A stretch of 64,000 bases of DNA from Siphonodentalium dalli (Eukaryota; Mollusca; Scaphopoda; Gadilida; Siphonodentaliidae). The notes beneath the pieces are model-generated. The model worked only from the letters and a program-made list of their open reading frames with translations, did no database searches and was not told the DNA's origin. The stretch is taken from assembly GCA_032622095.1 (NCBI GenBank), contig CP136068.1, forward strand, positions 183,088,796-183,152,795, given 5' to 3'. The stretch's first letter is position 1. Each line of letters starts with the position of its first letter. This document shows, in pieces, positions 63,301 through 64,000 of the stretch. The position numbers and the translations under genes are program-made.

Positions 63301-63847
63301 AGGTTTCTTGTCTTAACAAAATGGGCGAAATCTTTAGTTAAGCCACATGAGAAATATTGGGGGTGCGATGGGGTGGGTATCATGGGTGGTGTGGTGTGGT
63401 GTGGTATCGTATTGTGGTTCCAATGAAGTTTAATTGTTTGACATCAGGTACACAATCTAAAGTATTACCACATGATAAGTAGTGAATCCACAGGGAGGGA
63501 TTGGGACTATATAGTATGTCCATATTGTAGGATGTGTAGTTGTTCAGCTACAACGTCCACTACCTAGGTACGACGCCCACTACCTAGGTACATTGTAGTA
63601 ACACACTTTTACAGTCGGATAAACCTGATTTGATTTCCGGTACGCCGATCTCTCTTCAGGTAACTGTCAATGCTACCCGGGATTTATCGGCGATGACTGC
63701 TCAGCACCCTTGTCGACTCCTCCGAACATAATATCATCTGCTATATCTGATTTATGTGACACGAACGTTAGGCCTTGCCAGTTGCTTCAACTGTACGTCG
63801 ACCATGTCTGGCAGCATGACGTCACGTGCAGATTCCAATATTTTGAG
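18132..63847 (+). CDS. VWDE: VWDE-like gene (von Willebrand factor D and EGF domain protein), partial, multi-exon
   Basis: Composite of twelve + strand exons (18132-18340, 20258-20344, 21900-22133, 26091-26216, 34357-34439 or 34712-34794, 36354-36420, 42856-43053, 50973-51178, 54502-54790, 57973-58122, 59154-59340, 63660-63847) plus an uncertain one at 56,346. Every junction is GT..AG and the phases join into one frame of about 675 codons. Domain order is an N-terminal VWDE region with WFINGIQV; a VWD domain (NDPHITTFD, GEFVMYKH, SCNCGIAI, GLCGTF, NDDYTLRDG, LDW); a Cys-rich segment; a WPT-type module; and an EGF-like domain (CSGNGRCVGG with CQCYPGFIGDDC). The family is extracellular; human VWDE has the VWD-then-EGF order. 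Signal peptide and first exons were not found, and the frame runs on past the last donor. The assignment as a VWDE family member is firm; orthology rather than paralogy is not shown. Confidence 0.88.
18505..19255. repeat. Minisatellite, 41-bp core and about 60-bp flanking units
   Basis: The core word tgaactactactgataa recurs about 16 times. Central units (about 18,820-19,080) are 41 bp long and nearly identical (cacataatgaactactactg followed by ataatattcacgaaaagcagt). The outer units are longer because they keep an extra agcttatattagtc segment, which suggests the core expanded from a shortened unit. Confidence 0.9.
19722..19898. repeat. 21-bp tandem repeat
   Basis: About six units of taactaagaatgtcatgtac plus g, with one displaced copy at about 19,880-19,898 after an unrelated 40-bp segment. 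Confidence 0.85.
19977..20043. repeat. Palindrome, about 33-bp arms
   Basis: Arms AAATGTTTAGACAATAAGTT and AACTTATTATCTGAACATTT flank an exact AACAAACGACCT / AGGTCGTTTGTT centre with no spacer. It is a MITE-like small foldback. Confidence 0.75.
20258..20344 (+). CDS. VWDE: VWDE-like exon 2
   Basis: A strong acceptor (a ten-T tract, then caacag at 20,257) and donor ACG|GTGAGA at 20,345 define an 87-nt exon of 29 codons, phase 0 to 0. The product starts VSCTSVGFYKLDP and ends PPFYAGLT. VWDE proteins have a matching C-x-V..F-Y/F-AGI pattern directly after the WF-NG region, so the join to exon 1 (…MNFE) is as expected. The exon is short, so confidence rests on the flanking splice sites and continuity with exon 3. 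Confidence 0.82.
20345..21899 (+). other. Intron 2
   Basis: Contains a four-copy 34-bp tandem repeat at 20,607-20,747. Nothing else is recognised. Confidence 0.6.
20607..20747. repeat. 34-bp tandem repeat, four identical copies
   Basis: The unit is ttttgatgacatgtgtccat plus ggataatcagtgta, repeated four times with no differences that I can see. This implies a recent expansion. Confidence 0.95.
21900..22133 (+). CDS. VWDE: VWDE-like exon 3
   Basis: Acceptor cgtttcag at 21,899 and donor CAG|GTAATA at 22,134; 234 nt, 78 codons, phase 0 to 0. The product begins IFPRTIDITEIETGTFTIR, followed by TVPIGC, CNLEVLV, GGACRSG and CGVAIPSSDWRAQ. Five cysteines in this spacing (C..C..C..C near the end) fit the pre-VWD region of VWDE, where a beta-strand-rich module repeats E-x-G-TF-T/I-R and C-V-x-I patterns. 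The open frame runs into the intron without a consensus change, so the donor choice rests on phase and on exon 4 continuity. Confidence 0.88.
22615..22863. mobile_element. Damaged TTAA MITE (third end type)
   Basis: It starts TTAA-CCCTTTCGAGACGAAAACC, a third variant of the CCCTTT end. Two strongly diverged hairpin-related segments follow (about 22,633-22,711 and 22,739-22,795). The matching right end is missing; the element runs into the next MITE. Length is uncertain. Confidence 0.5.
22868..23255. mobile_element. TTAA MITE copy 2 (CCCTTTACCCAACA family)
   Basis: It begins TTAA-CCCTTTACTCAACA (22,864) and ends GTTGGGTAAAGGG (23,255). Hairpins lie at 23,016-23,082 (two bases short) and 23,161-23,229. 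The right TTAA is absent. Instead, a 30-bp word (ggagctcccgtgatggaagt plus gttaaaaact) that also occurs 5' of the element (about 22,823-22,853) follows directly. Confidence 0.82.
25363..25517. repeat. 33-bp tandem repeat, about five copies
   Basis: The unit is gaccctggttaggtgacatt plus tcagtccagcgcg, with point differences. Its length is a multiple of three and it is stop-free, which creates spurious open frames on both strands. A lone related word (tccaacgcggactctgg) appears at about 25,886. Confidence 0.9.
26091..26216 (+). CDS. VWDE: VWDE-like exon 4
   Basis: Acceptor ttaacgacag at 26,090 and donor CAG|GTGAGT (consensus) at 26,217; 126 nt, 42 codons, phase 0 to 0. The product runs from VQLEVGASIDGVYNRPRTF through FVKMTTRSVFHDIW to NNINIPDVQ. 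The W-x-x-x-x-I-P-D-x-Q ending just before the VWD domain is characteristic of the VWDE pre-VWD segment and joins exon 5 (VNVVDAD…CNDPH) without a gap. Confidence 0.88.
27025..27170. repeat. 22-bp tandem repeat, about seven copies
   Basis: Unit aaattagcagacaaatgtag plus tg, with single-base variants. Confidence 0.9.
27316..27541. repeat. Two adjacent foldbacks
   Basis: The first (27,316-27,425) pairs ACTCGTCCCCAG with CTGGGGACGAGT and has the centre CCAGTAAATTA-gacg-TAATTTACTGG. The second (about 27,479-27,541) pairs GTTTGATCAATTTGATTG with an inverse AATCAAATTTATCAAAC around an AGTCG/CGACT centre. Confidence 0.7.
27683..29040. mobile_element. PIF/Harbinger-type MITE A, 1358 bp
   Basis: The ends GGGTGGATACACACATGCAT and its exact inverse carry a 3-bp TAA duplication (27,680-27,682; 29,041-29,043), as expected for PIF/Harbinger. 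The inner inverted repeat continues (GTAATNTCTGTA). It is the same family as B and C at 30.8-32.4 kb but longer, because it holds a perfect 110-bp palindrome and two poly-C runs (about 28,046 and 28,542). It encodes no transposase. Confidence 0.85.
28634..28743. repeat. Perfect 110-bp palindrome
   Basis: Two 55-bp arms without a single mismatch and without spacer meet at GACTTAAGTC (28,688/28,689). The outer arm reads CACAGGTCCCTGGCACAATA. It sits inside MITE A. Confidence 0.95.
30796..31571. mobile_element. PIF/Harbinger-type MITE B (776 bp), left half of inverted pair
   Basis: It runs from GGGTGGATACACACATGCAT to its near-exact inverse (ATGCATGTGTGTATCTACCC). TTA flanks it at 30,793-30,795 and 31,572-31,574. 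The internal sequence is homologous to C in reverse orientation. Confidence 0.88.
31575..32412. mobile_element. PIF/Harbinger-type MITE C (838 bp), right half of inverted pair
   Basis: Flanked by TTA at 31,572-31,574 (shared with B) and 32,413-32,415. Ends GGGTGGATACACACATGCAT and inverse. Relative to B the body is inverted, so B plus C form a 1.6-kb foldback with about 0.8-kb arms. Confidence 0.88.
32525..32895. repeat. 32-bp AT-rich minisatellite with 64-bp higher order
   Basis: The unit is aatataataacaatataata plus agaacctatact. Units carrying aacaat alternate with units carrying agcaat over much of the array, giving a two-unit higher-order period. Related but diverged units occur at about 30,030-30,120. 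Confidence 0.9.
33633..34024. mobile_element. TTAA MITE copy 3
   Basis: Flanked by intact TTAA (33,629-33,632; 34,025-34,028). Ends CCCCTTACCCAACA and TGTTGGGTAAAGGG; 392 bp. Hairpins lie at 33,659-33,727 and 33,807-33,875. Confidence 0.9.
34357..34439 (+). CDS. VWDE: VWDE-like exon 5a (start of VWD domain)
   Basis: Acceptor ttcttaaatag at 34,356, donor GATAG|GTTGAG at 34,440; 83 nt, phase 0 in and 2 out. The product is VNVVDADVTTAKHTC followed by KSCNDPHITTFD and a split codon completed by exon 6 (AGA, Arg). CNDPHITTFD is the signature start of a VWD domain; the Asp of NDPH is normally conserved and probably helps bind calcium. A second exon with the same acceptor, length and phase lies 272 nt downstream (5b). 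Because 83 is not a multiple of three, using both would break the frame. Here the usual Gly after TFD is Arg. Confidence 0.85.
34712..34794 (+). CDS. VWDE: VWDE-like exon 5b, duplicate alternative to 5a
   Basis: Acceptor ttcttaaatag at 34,711, identical to that of 5a; donor GACGG|GTAGGT at 34,795; 83 nt, same phases. The product is VNVVDAYRTTTVHTC, then LSCNGPHFRTFD plus Gly once joined to exon 6. Compared with 5a, 18 of 83 bases differ, and by my count about 16 of these change amino acids, but there is no stop or indel. It has the conserved TFDG Gly that 5a lacks, but has lost the NDPH Asp. It lies in a tandem duplication of about 400 bp (about 34,230-34,620 and 34,625-35,000) that includes intron sequence on both sides. 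It could be a mutually exclusive exon or a decaying copy. Confidence 0.6.
35064..35420 (+). mobile_element. Possible solo LTR
   Basis: A TG...CA segment with a TATA box (CATATATAG, about 35,228), a pyrimidine-rich start-like region (CTCTCGCTCTCTGACTCT), and a poly(A) signal AATAAA at about 35,355, spaced as in an LTR. I find no 5-bp target duplication and no internal retroelement next to it, so this is tentative. Confidence 0.35.
36354..36420 (+). CDS. VWDE: VWDE-like exon 6 (VWD domain)
   Basis: Acceptor tctcttccccag at 36,353, donor CAG|GTTAGT at 36,421; 67 nt, taking one base to finish the split codon and leaving in phase 0. The product is TYYNMHREGEFVMYKH then NSQNIQ. The Y-x-N..GEFVLY-type motif follows TFDG in VWD domains, which confirms both the domain and the frame. 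It joins either exon 5a (Arg) or 5b (Gly). Confidence 0.88.
37303..37980. mobile_element. 678-bp palindromic element with imperfect 8-bp duplication
   Basis: Arms of about 338 bp meet near 37,641. Ends CACAGTTGTTG and CAACAACTGTG. The flanks attgaaag (37,295-37,302) and attgagag (37,981-37,988) look like an 8-bp duplication with one change, which would suggest hAT. The arms are nearly identical and encode nothing; open frames in them mirror each other. Confidence 0.7.
38091..41436. mobile_element. Large foldback element, about 1.05-kb arms with minisatellite core
   Basis: The left arm 38,091-39,110 matches the inverse of 40,335-41,436 along its length. Examples are TCTGCGGGATGG at 38,112 with CCATCCCATCCCGCAGA at 41,399; AACCCACCCATG at 38,437 with CATGGGTGGGTT at 41,045; and CGAAAGAATATTCAAATAAA at 39,059 with the inverse at about 40,375. 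Arm identity looks to be about 80-85 percent. Between the arms are a roughly 240-bp unique segment and a tandem array that changes direction. No transposase is found. The design resembles Foldback/Galileo-type elements, but that is inference. Confidence 0.75.
39360..40345. repeat. 35-43-bp minisatellite with internal inversions
   Basis: In the right part the unit reads ccggcggataatatgagaac plus ctcccccgcgtatga. A longer variant inserts ttcatatg. Units run in one direction at 39,360-39,577 and in the other at 39,578-40,048. One or two forward units follow at about 40,049-40,095, then reverse units again. The array is the core of the large foldback. Confidence 0.9.
41737..42144. mobile_element. 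408-bp palindromic element, TTTAT duplication
   Basis: Ends CAGGTCAGGGAGAACCC and exact inverse, with TTTAT directly on both sides (41,732-41,736 and 42,145-42,149). The inner arms (about 64 bp, ending AATTAATTGTGCTT) are perfect around a 10-nt loop; the intermediate part is asymmetric. Duplicated CCTCGATCGAGG words lie in both arms. The superfamily is uncertain. Confidence 0.75.
42614..42680 (+). pseudogene. Decayed duplicate of VWDE-like exon 7
   Basis: The intron before exon 7 and the first part of exon 7 are repeated in tandem. The acceptor tattttcgcag at 42,613 is identical to that of exon 7. The first residues VNAIYRKC mirror VNAFYRRC of exon 7. After about 15 codons similarity is lost, and a TGA ends the frame near 42,700. 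The upstream intron blocks (about 42,410-42,613 and 42,690-42,855) also match. It is a non-functional copy or a decoy acceptor. Confidence 0.7.
42856..43053 (+). CDS. VWDE: VWDE-like exon 7 (VWD domain)
   Basis: Acceptor tattttcgcag at 42,855, donor ACG|GTGAGA at 43,054; 198 nt, 66 codons, phase 0 to 0. The product starts VNAFYRRCSSNKPVPSCNCG, then IAILSRTSQFIINLCG and ends YEINGNKLT. The SCNCG-x-A motif and the C-G ending the next strand are landmarks of the VWDE-type VWD domain. It joins exon 8 (VTLATGTHIW) directly. An eroded copy of its 5' part lies 240 bp upstream. Confidence 0.9.
44030..46120. repeat. Degenerate dispersed tandem repeat
   Basis: Words such as catggagaagaatgtgtatc, tggtggaaatcggcgctaaa and gcaccc-tggctcgaacggcgcca recur about eight times in the same order with irregular spacing. 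The series is interrupted at about 44,557-45,290 by a different block that begins like a Helitron 5' end. Confidence 0.7.
44557..47545 (+). mobile_element. Non-autonomous Helitron-like element
   Basis: It begins A|TCTATAAAATATTTTGGAAG, followed by a GT-rich stretch and gatgaaacttggtatgtggg, a composition common at Helitron 5' ends. It ends with a CCGCC-GGT-GGCGG hairpin, nine bases, then CTAG|T, the classic hairpin plus CTRR-T 3' terminus. Internally there is about a 126-bp tandem repeat (47,140-47,450). No Rep/helicase was seen. The exact start is uncertain, because similar GT-rich starts also occur near 46,230. Confidence 0.55.
47140..47450. repeat. About 126-bp tandem repeat, 2.5 copies
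   Basis: Units contain gcgcatgcgcagacgagat, cggaaacgggtggagctatc, ttgaaatttg-tatgtgaatg and tcgggtcgccgag. It lies near the 3' end of the Helitron-like element. Confidence 0.85.
47546..47640 (+). mobile_element. Second Helitron-like 5' end, abutting the first
   Basis: Directly after CTAG, the sequence TCTATTATATATTTTGGAAG starts, almost the same as the first element's TCTATAAAATATTTTGGAAG, followed by a GT-rich run. It looks like a head-to-tail second copy. Its downstream end is not recognised. Confidence 0.5.
48477..49358. mobile_element. Harbinger-like MITE, 882 bp
   Basis: Terminal inverted repeats of about 50 bp: GGGTACGTTCATATGCTGGC at the left and the inverse of GGGTACGTTCATACGCTGGC at the right. 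The inner part shares GCAAAAATGCCA. The right flank is TTA; the left flank is TTC, so a 3-bp duplication would need one change. No coding capacity. Confidence 0.75.
50115..50521. mobile_element. TTAA MITE copy 4
   Basis: Left flank ATAA (mutated), right TTAA (50,522). Ends CCCTTTACCCAACA / TGTTGGGTAAAGGG; 407 bp. Hairpins lie at 50,141-50,209 and 50,304-50,372. The spacer carries an extra copy of the cacattgtgatagttacagt segment, inverted relative to the one after hairpin 2. Confidence 0.88.
50973..51178 (+). CDS. VWDE: VWDE-like exon 8 (end of VWD domain)
   Basis: Acceptor ggatgaacag at 50,972, consensus donor GAG|GTAAGT at 51,179; 206 nt, phase 0 in, 2 out. The product starts VTLATGTHIWANFY, then SCIHIRPSPLD, GNTRGLCGTFTLSKNDDYTL and ends DVFALDW plus a split Arg codon. 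GLCG(T/N)F..ND(D)..L.DG is the hallmark of the VWD C-terminal half, and the final S/D-W-R completes the domain. The pyrimidine tract before the acceptor is weak. Confidence 0.92.
51639..51935 (+). mobile_element. tRNA-derived SINE with 11-bp target duplication
   Basis: A 297-bp element flanked by TGACAAATAAC on both sides (51,628-51,638; 51,936-51,946). The head has a box A-like TGGCTTAATCGG and box B GGGTTCAAATCC, spaced as in tRNA genes. A conserved central part (TATCTGGTGGAGTTGCCAGT) and a tail GCGACAATAAACCCCAATCA-ATCAA follow. The intact duplication marks it as relatively young. It would use RNA polymerase III and a partner LINE for mobility; the partner is not in the window as far as I can tell. 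Confidence 0.9.
52455..52665. repeat. Degenerate about 22-bp repeat (aaactaggtttta)
   Basis: About nine variable copies of aaactaggttttantgtagt. A lone inverse copy (actaaaacctagtttgg) occurs at about 53,065. Confidence 0.75.
54502..54790 (+). CDS. VWDE: VWDE-like exon 9 (Cys-rich segment after VWD)
   Basis: Acceptor acgtattccag at 54,501, donor GAG|GTGAGT at 54,791; 289 nt; one base completes the split Arg, then 96 codons, phase 0 out. The product begins VSPDDSLFNPNFDL, then RHYCQCTDEAG, VHCNGTDDIKLC and ends FQPQTFNGDIPE. W-R-V-x-x-x-x-S-L-F after the VWD domain followed by a Y-C-x-C motif matches the family. The donor is remarkable because it is the first of six near-identical donors in a tandem repeat. 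Confidence 0.9.
54776..55045 (+). repeat. 45/47-bp minisatellite spanning a splice donor
   Basis: Each unit comprises the last 15 nt of exon 9 (GGTGATATA..CCCGAG, slightly altered) and about 30 nt of intron (GTGAGTGTC.GGTCT..ACATGCTCATTA). There are two 47-bp units, then three of 45 bp, then a partial one. GAG|GTGAGT donors lie at 54,791, 54,838, 54,885, 54,930, 54,975 and 55,020. Reading on from exon 9 meets TAG inside the first unit, so only the first donor keeps the frame. Confidence 0.92.
56346..56532 (+). CDS. Uncertain VWDE-like exon 10 (cassette or decayed duplicate)
   Basis: A good acceptor (tttctttttag at 56,345) opens a frame starting NAVLTAKPRIELINRMK, then FPDFEGMTQTEKIV and SNTISNTCAS. 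FPDFEGMTQTE resembles LPDWGPTWTEQ at the start of the next exon, so this may be a duplicated copy of that module. No strong donor is present; the possible ones are CATC|GTATCA (56,533, phase 1) or ATG|GTCCGA (about 56,498, phase 0). The product is not needed, since exon 9 joins the 57,973 exon in phase 0. A MITE sits 26 bp after the phase 1 donor. It could be alternative, or a relic. Confidence 0.4.
56559..56955. mobile_element. TTAA MITE copy 5
   Basis: Intact TTAA on both sides (56,555-56,558; 56,956-56,959). Ends CCCTTTACCCAACA / TGTTGGGTAAAGGG; 397 bp. Hairpins lie at 56,585-56,653 and 56,732-56,805, the second with a small internal insertion. Inserted just downstream of the uncertain exon 10. 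Confidence 0.9.
57973..58122 (+). CDS. VWDE: VWDE-like exon 11 (WPT-type module)
   Basis: The acceptor gattgctag at 57,972 gives 150 nt, 50 codons, phase 0 to 0, joining exon 9 directly. A second acceptor (ttgccag, 57,979) would start the exon 7 nt later in a different phase. Donor AAG|GTATTA at 58,123. The product starts LPDWGPTWTEQTARAHC, then GPCSQYIGMTPD and ends CILDIK. The W-P-T..T-E..A..C module with a final C-V/I-x-D-I-K is a consistent VWDE feature between VWD and EGF regions. A longer open frame through this locus in another frame is a shadow. Confidence 0.85.
58123..59153 (+). other. Intron 11
   Basis: Contains a three-copy 28-bp repeat (tgtagggaatcagtggtgat plus acagagca, about 58,520-58,600) and a 254-bp hAT-type MITE inserted just before the acceptor of exon 12. 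Confidence 0.7.
58873..59126. mobile_element. hAT-type MITE, 254 bp
   Basis: Flanked by a perfect 8-bp duplication ACGTTATA (58,865-58,872; 59,127-59,134), as for hAT. Terminal inverted repeats CAAGCCTTGAAATAGGGTG and exact inverse, continuing as CTGTCATTTGCAGAATGAGG. Inside are two further foldbacks around gcagaatgaggt..accctctg..gaacctcattctgc. It ends 27 bp before exon 12 begins. Confidence 0.92.
59154..59340 (+). CDS. VWDE: VWDE-like exon 12 (end of WPT module, start of EGF)
   Basis: Acceptor ctatgtatttcag at 59,153, donor GGTG|GTGAGT at 59,341; 187 nt, phase 0 in, 1 out. The product begins YMDDTSYTEVHIDSFKSEC, then LTVTASG and ends CPSDCSGNGRCVGG. The first part follows CILDIK of exon 11 (CxxDI-x-x-T-D-D-x-S-x-x-E-A/H pattern). 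The end opens an EGF-like domain of the C-S-G-N-G-x-C type, completed by exon 13. A hAT MITE insertion lies 19 bp upstream of the acceptor AG (59,152-59,153). Confidence 0.9.
59799..59930. repeat. Foldback element, family A copy 2
   Basis: Same family as 17,729: the left arm includes GTACAGTATGAGTTTTTCTT and GTCGTGGTGAAAAGTCAT, the right arm AGTCC-type CTTTTCACCACAACCTGG and GTACAAGAAAAACGCATAC. The arms are less diverged from each other than in copy 1. Confidence 0.8.
60266..62476. repeat. 24-bp minisatellite, about 92 copies (2.2 kb)
   Basis: The unit is gtaaagggagaagaccccac plus gcgt. The length is divisible by three and the unit is stop-free, so three frames stay open for about 2.2 kb: (VKGEDPTR)n on + and (FTRVGSSP)n and (LHAWGLLP)n on -. 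Variation is limited to a few columns (ccc/tcc/acc, acg/agg, aaa/caa, gga/ggt) and is mostly amino-acid changing in the + frame, so coding selection is not supported. tcc and acc units cluster at 60,960-61,400, as runs. It lies wholly within an intron. Confidence 0.97.
63660..63847 (+). CDS. VWDE: VWDE-like exon 13 (EGF-like domain, last in window)
   Basis: Acceptor tctctcttcag at 63,659, donor GAG|GTACGT at 63,848; 188 nt; two bases finish a Gly codon, then 62 codons, phase 0 out. The product starts NCQCYPGFIGDDCSAPLS, completing an EGF-like domain (C..C..C..C-x-C..G-x-x-G-x-x-C), then continues PPNIISSAISDLCDTN, VRPCQLL and ends WQHDVTCRFQYFE. LCD..RPC plus a later L/V-TC-R pattern is typical of VWDE after its first EGF. 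The gene continues past the window. Confidence 0.92.
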
Positions 63848-64000
63848 GTACGTAATTGTTCCCCGTTATAGAATATGTTTGCATTGTCAATTGCCACAGT
63901 AACCCACCAGCCGCATACTAGGTTCAGAATAAGGCGCCTACTGAATGTCAATAATCAACTTATGGACAAAAAGCATCATAATTAAAATAATATAACTTGC
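63848..64000 (+). other. Start of intron 13
   Basis: Intronic AT-rich sequence to the end of the window; no further exon seen. Confidence 0.6.

Larger units (their letters stand above)
59341..63659 (+). other. Intron 12
   Basis: Contains the second family A foldback (59.8 kb), a short palindrome (aaatattttcttaatcgtta at 59,956 and its inverse) and the 2.2-kb 24-bp minisatellite (60.3-62.5 kb). 62.5-63.6 kb has only short GT-rich microsatellite tracts (about 63,380-63,412). Confidence 0.7.

Overview
The window is animal (eukaryotic) genomic DNA. It is AT-rich, has long introns with GT..AG borders, and is packed with non-autonomous transposons, foldback elements and minisatellites. There is no operon structure. 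The only protein-coding gene I can support is on the + strand, from about 18.1 kb to beyond the recognised exon ending at 63,847. It is homologous to VWDE (von Willebrand factor D and EGF domain-containing protein), a secreted or extracellular-matrix type protein. Twelve exons with compatible splice phases give about 675 residues; the 5' start and 3' end lie outside what I can recognise. The VWDE homologue, a tRNA-derived SINE family, Harbinger, piggyBac-type and hAT MITEs, and abundant foldbacks suggest a marine invertebrate, perhaps a mollusc or other lophotrochozoan. That placement is inference.

Layout. 0.1-1.4 kb: dead Tx1/L1-type LINE fragment, minus strand. 1.4-18.1 kb: no recognised gene; SINE copy, foldbacks, a TTAA-flanked 958-bp element, and the first two of a family of TTAA MITEs. 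18.1-26.2 kb: exons 1-4 (N-terminal region), with several minisatellites in the introns. 26.2-34.4 kb: intron 4, with three PIF/Harbinger-type elements, two of them fused head to head. 34.4-54.8 kb: exons 5-9, the VWD domain, whose introns hold a 3.3-kb foldback, a 678-bp palindrome and Helitron-like sequence. 54.8-63.8 kb: exons 10-13, the conserved WPT-like module and an EGF-like domain, with a 2.2-kb 24-bp minisatellite in intron 12.

Most notable points. (1) The 83-nt exon that opens the VWD domain is present twice (34,357 and 34,712). Both copies are open, with the same length and phase, so they can only be used one at a time. (2) Two further exon-like copies lie in the same gene (42,614 decayed; 56,346 uncertain), and a minisatellite repeats a splice donor six times. 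(3) A 69-bp near-perfect hairpin occurs 11 times, normally in pairs, inside TTAA-flanked MITEs, including one MITE whose ends are different. (4) Several elements have clear target-site duplications: hAT (8 bp), Harbinger (TAA/TTA), piggyBac-like (TTAA) and SINE (11 bp).

All calls are from reading the sequence; no database search was run.
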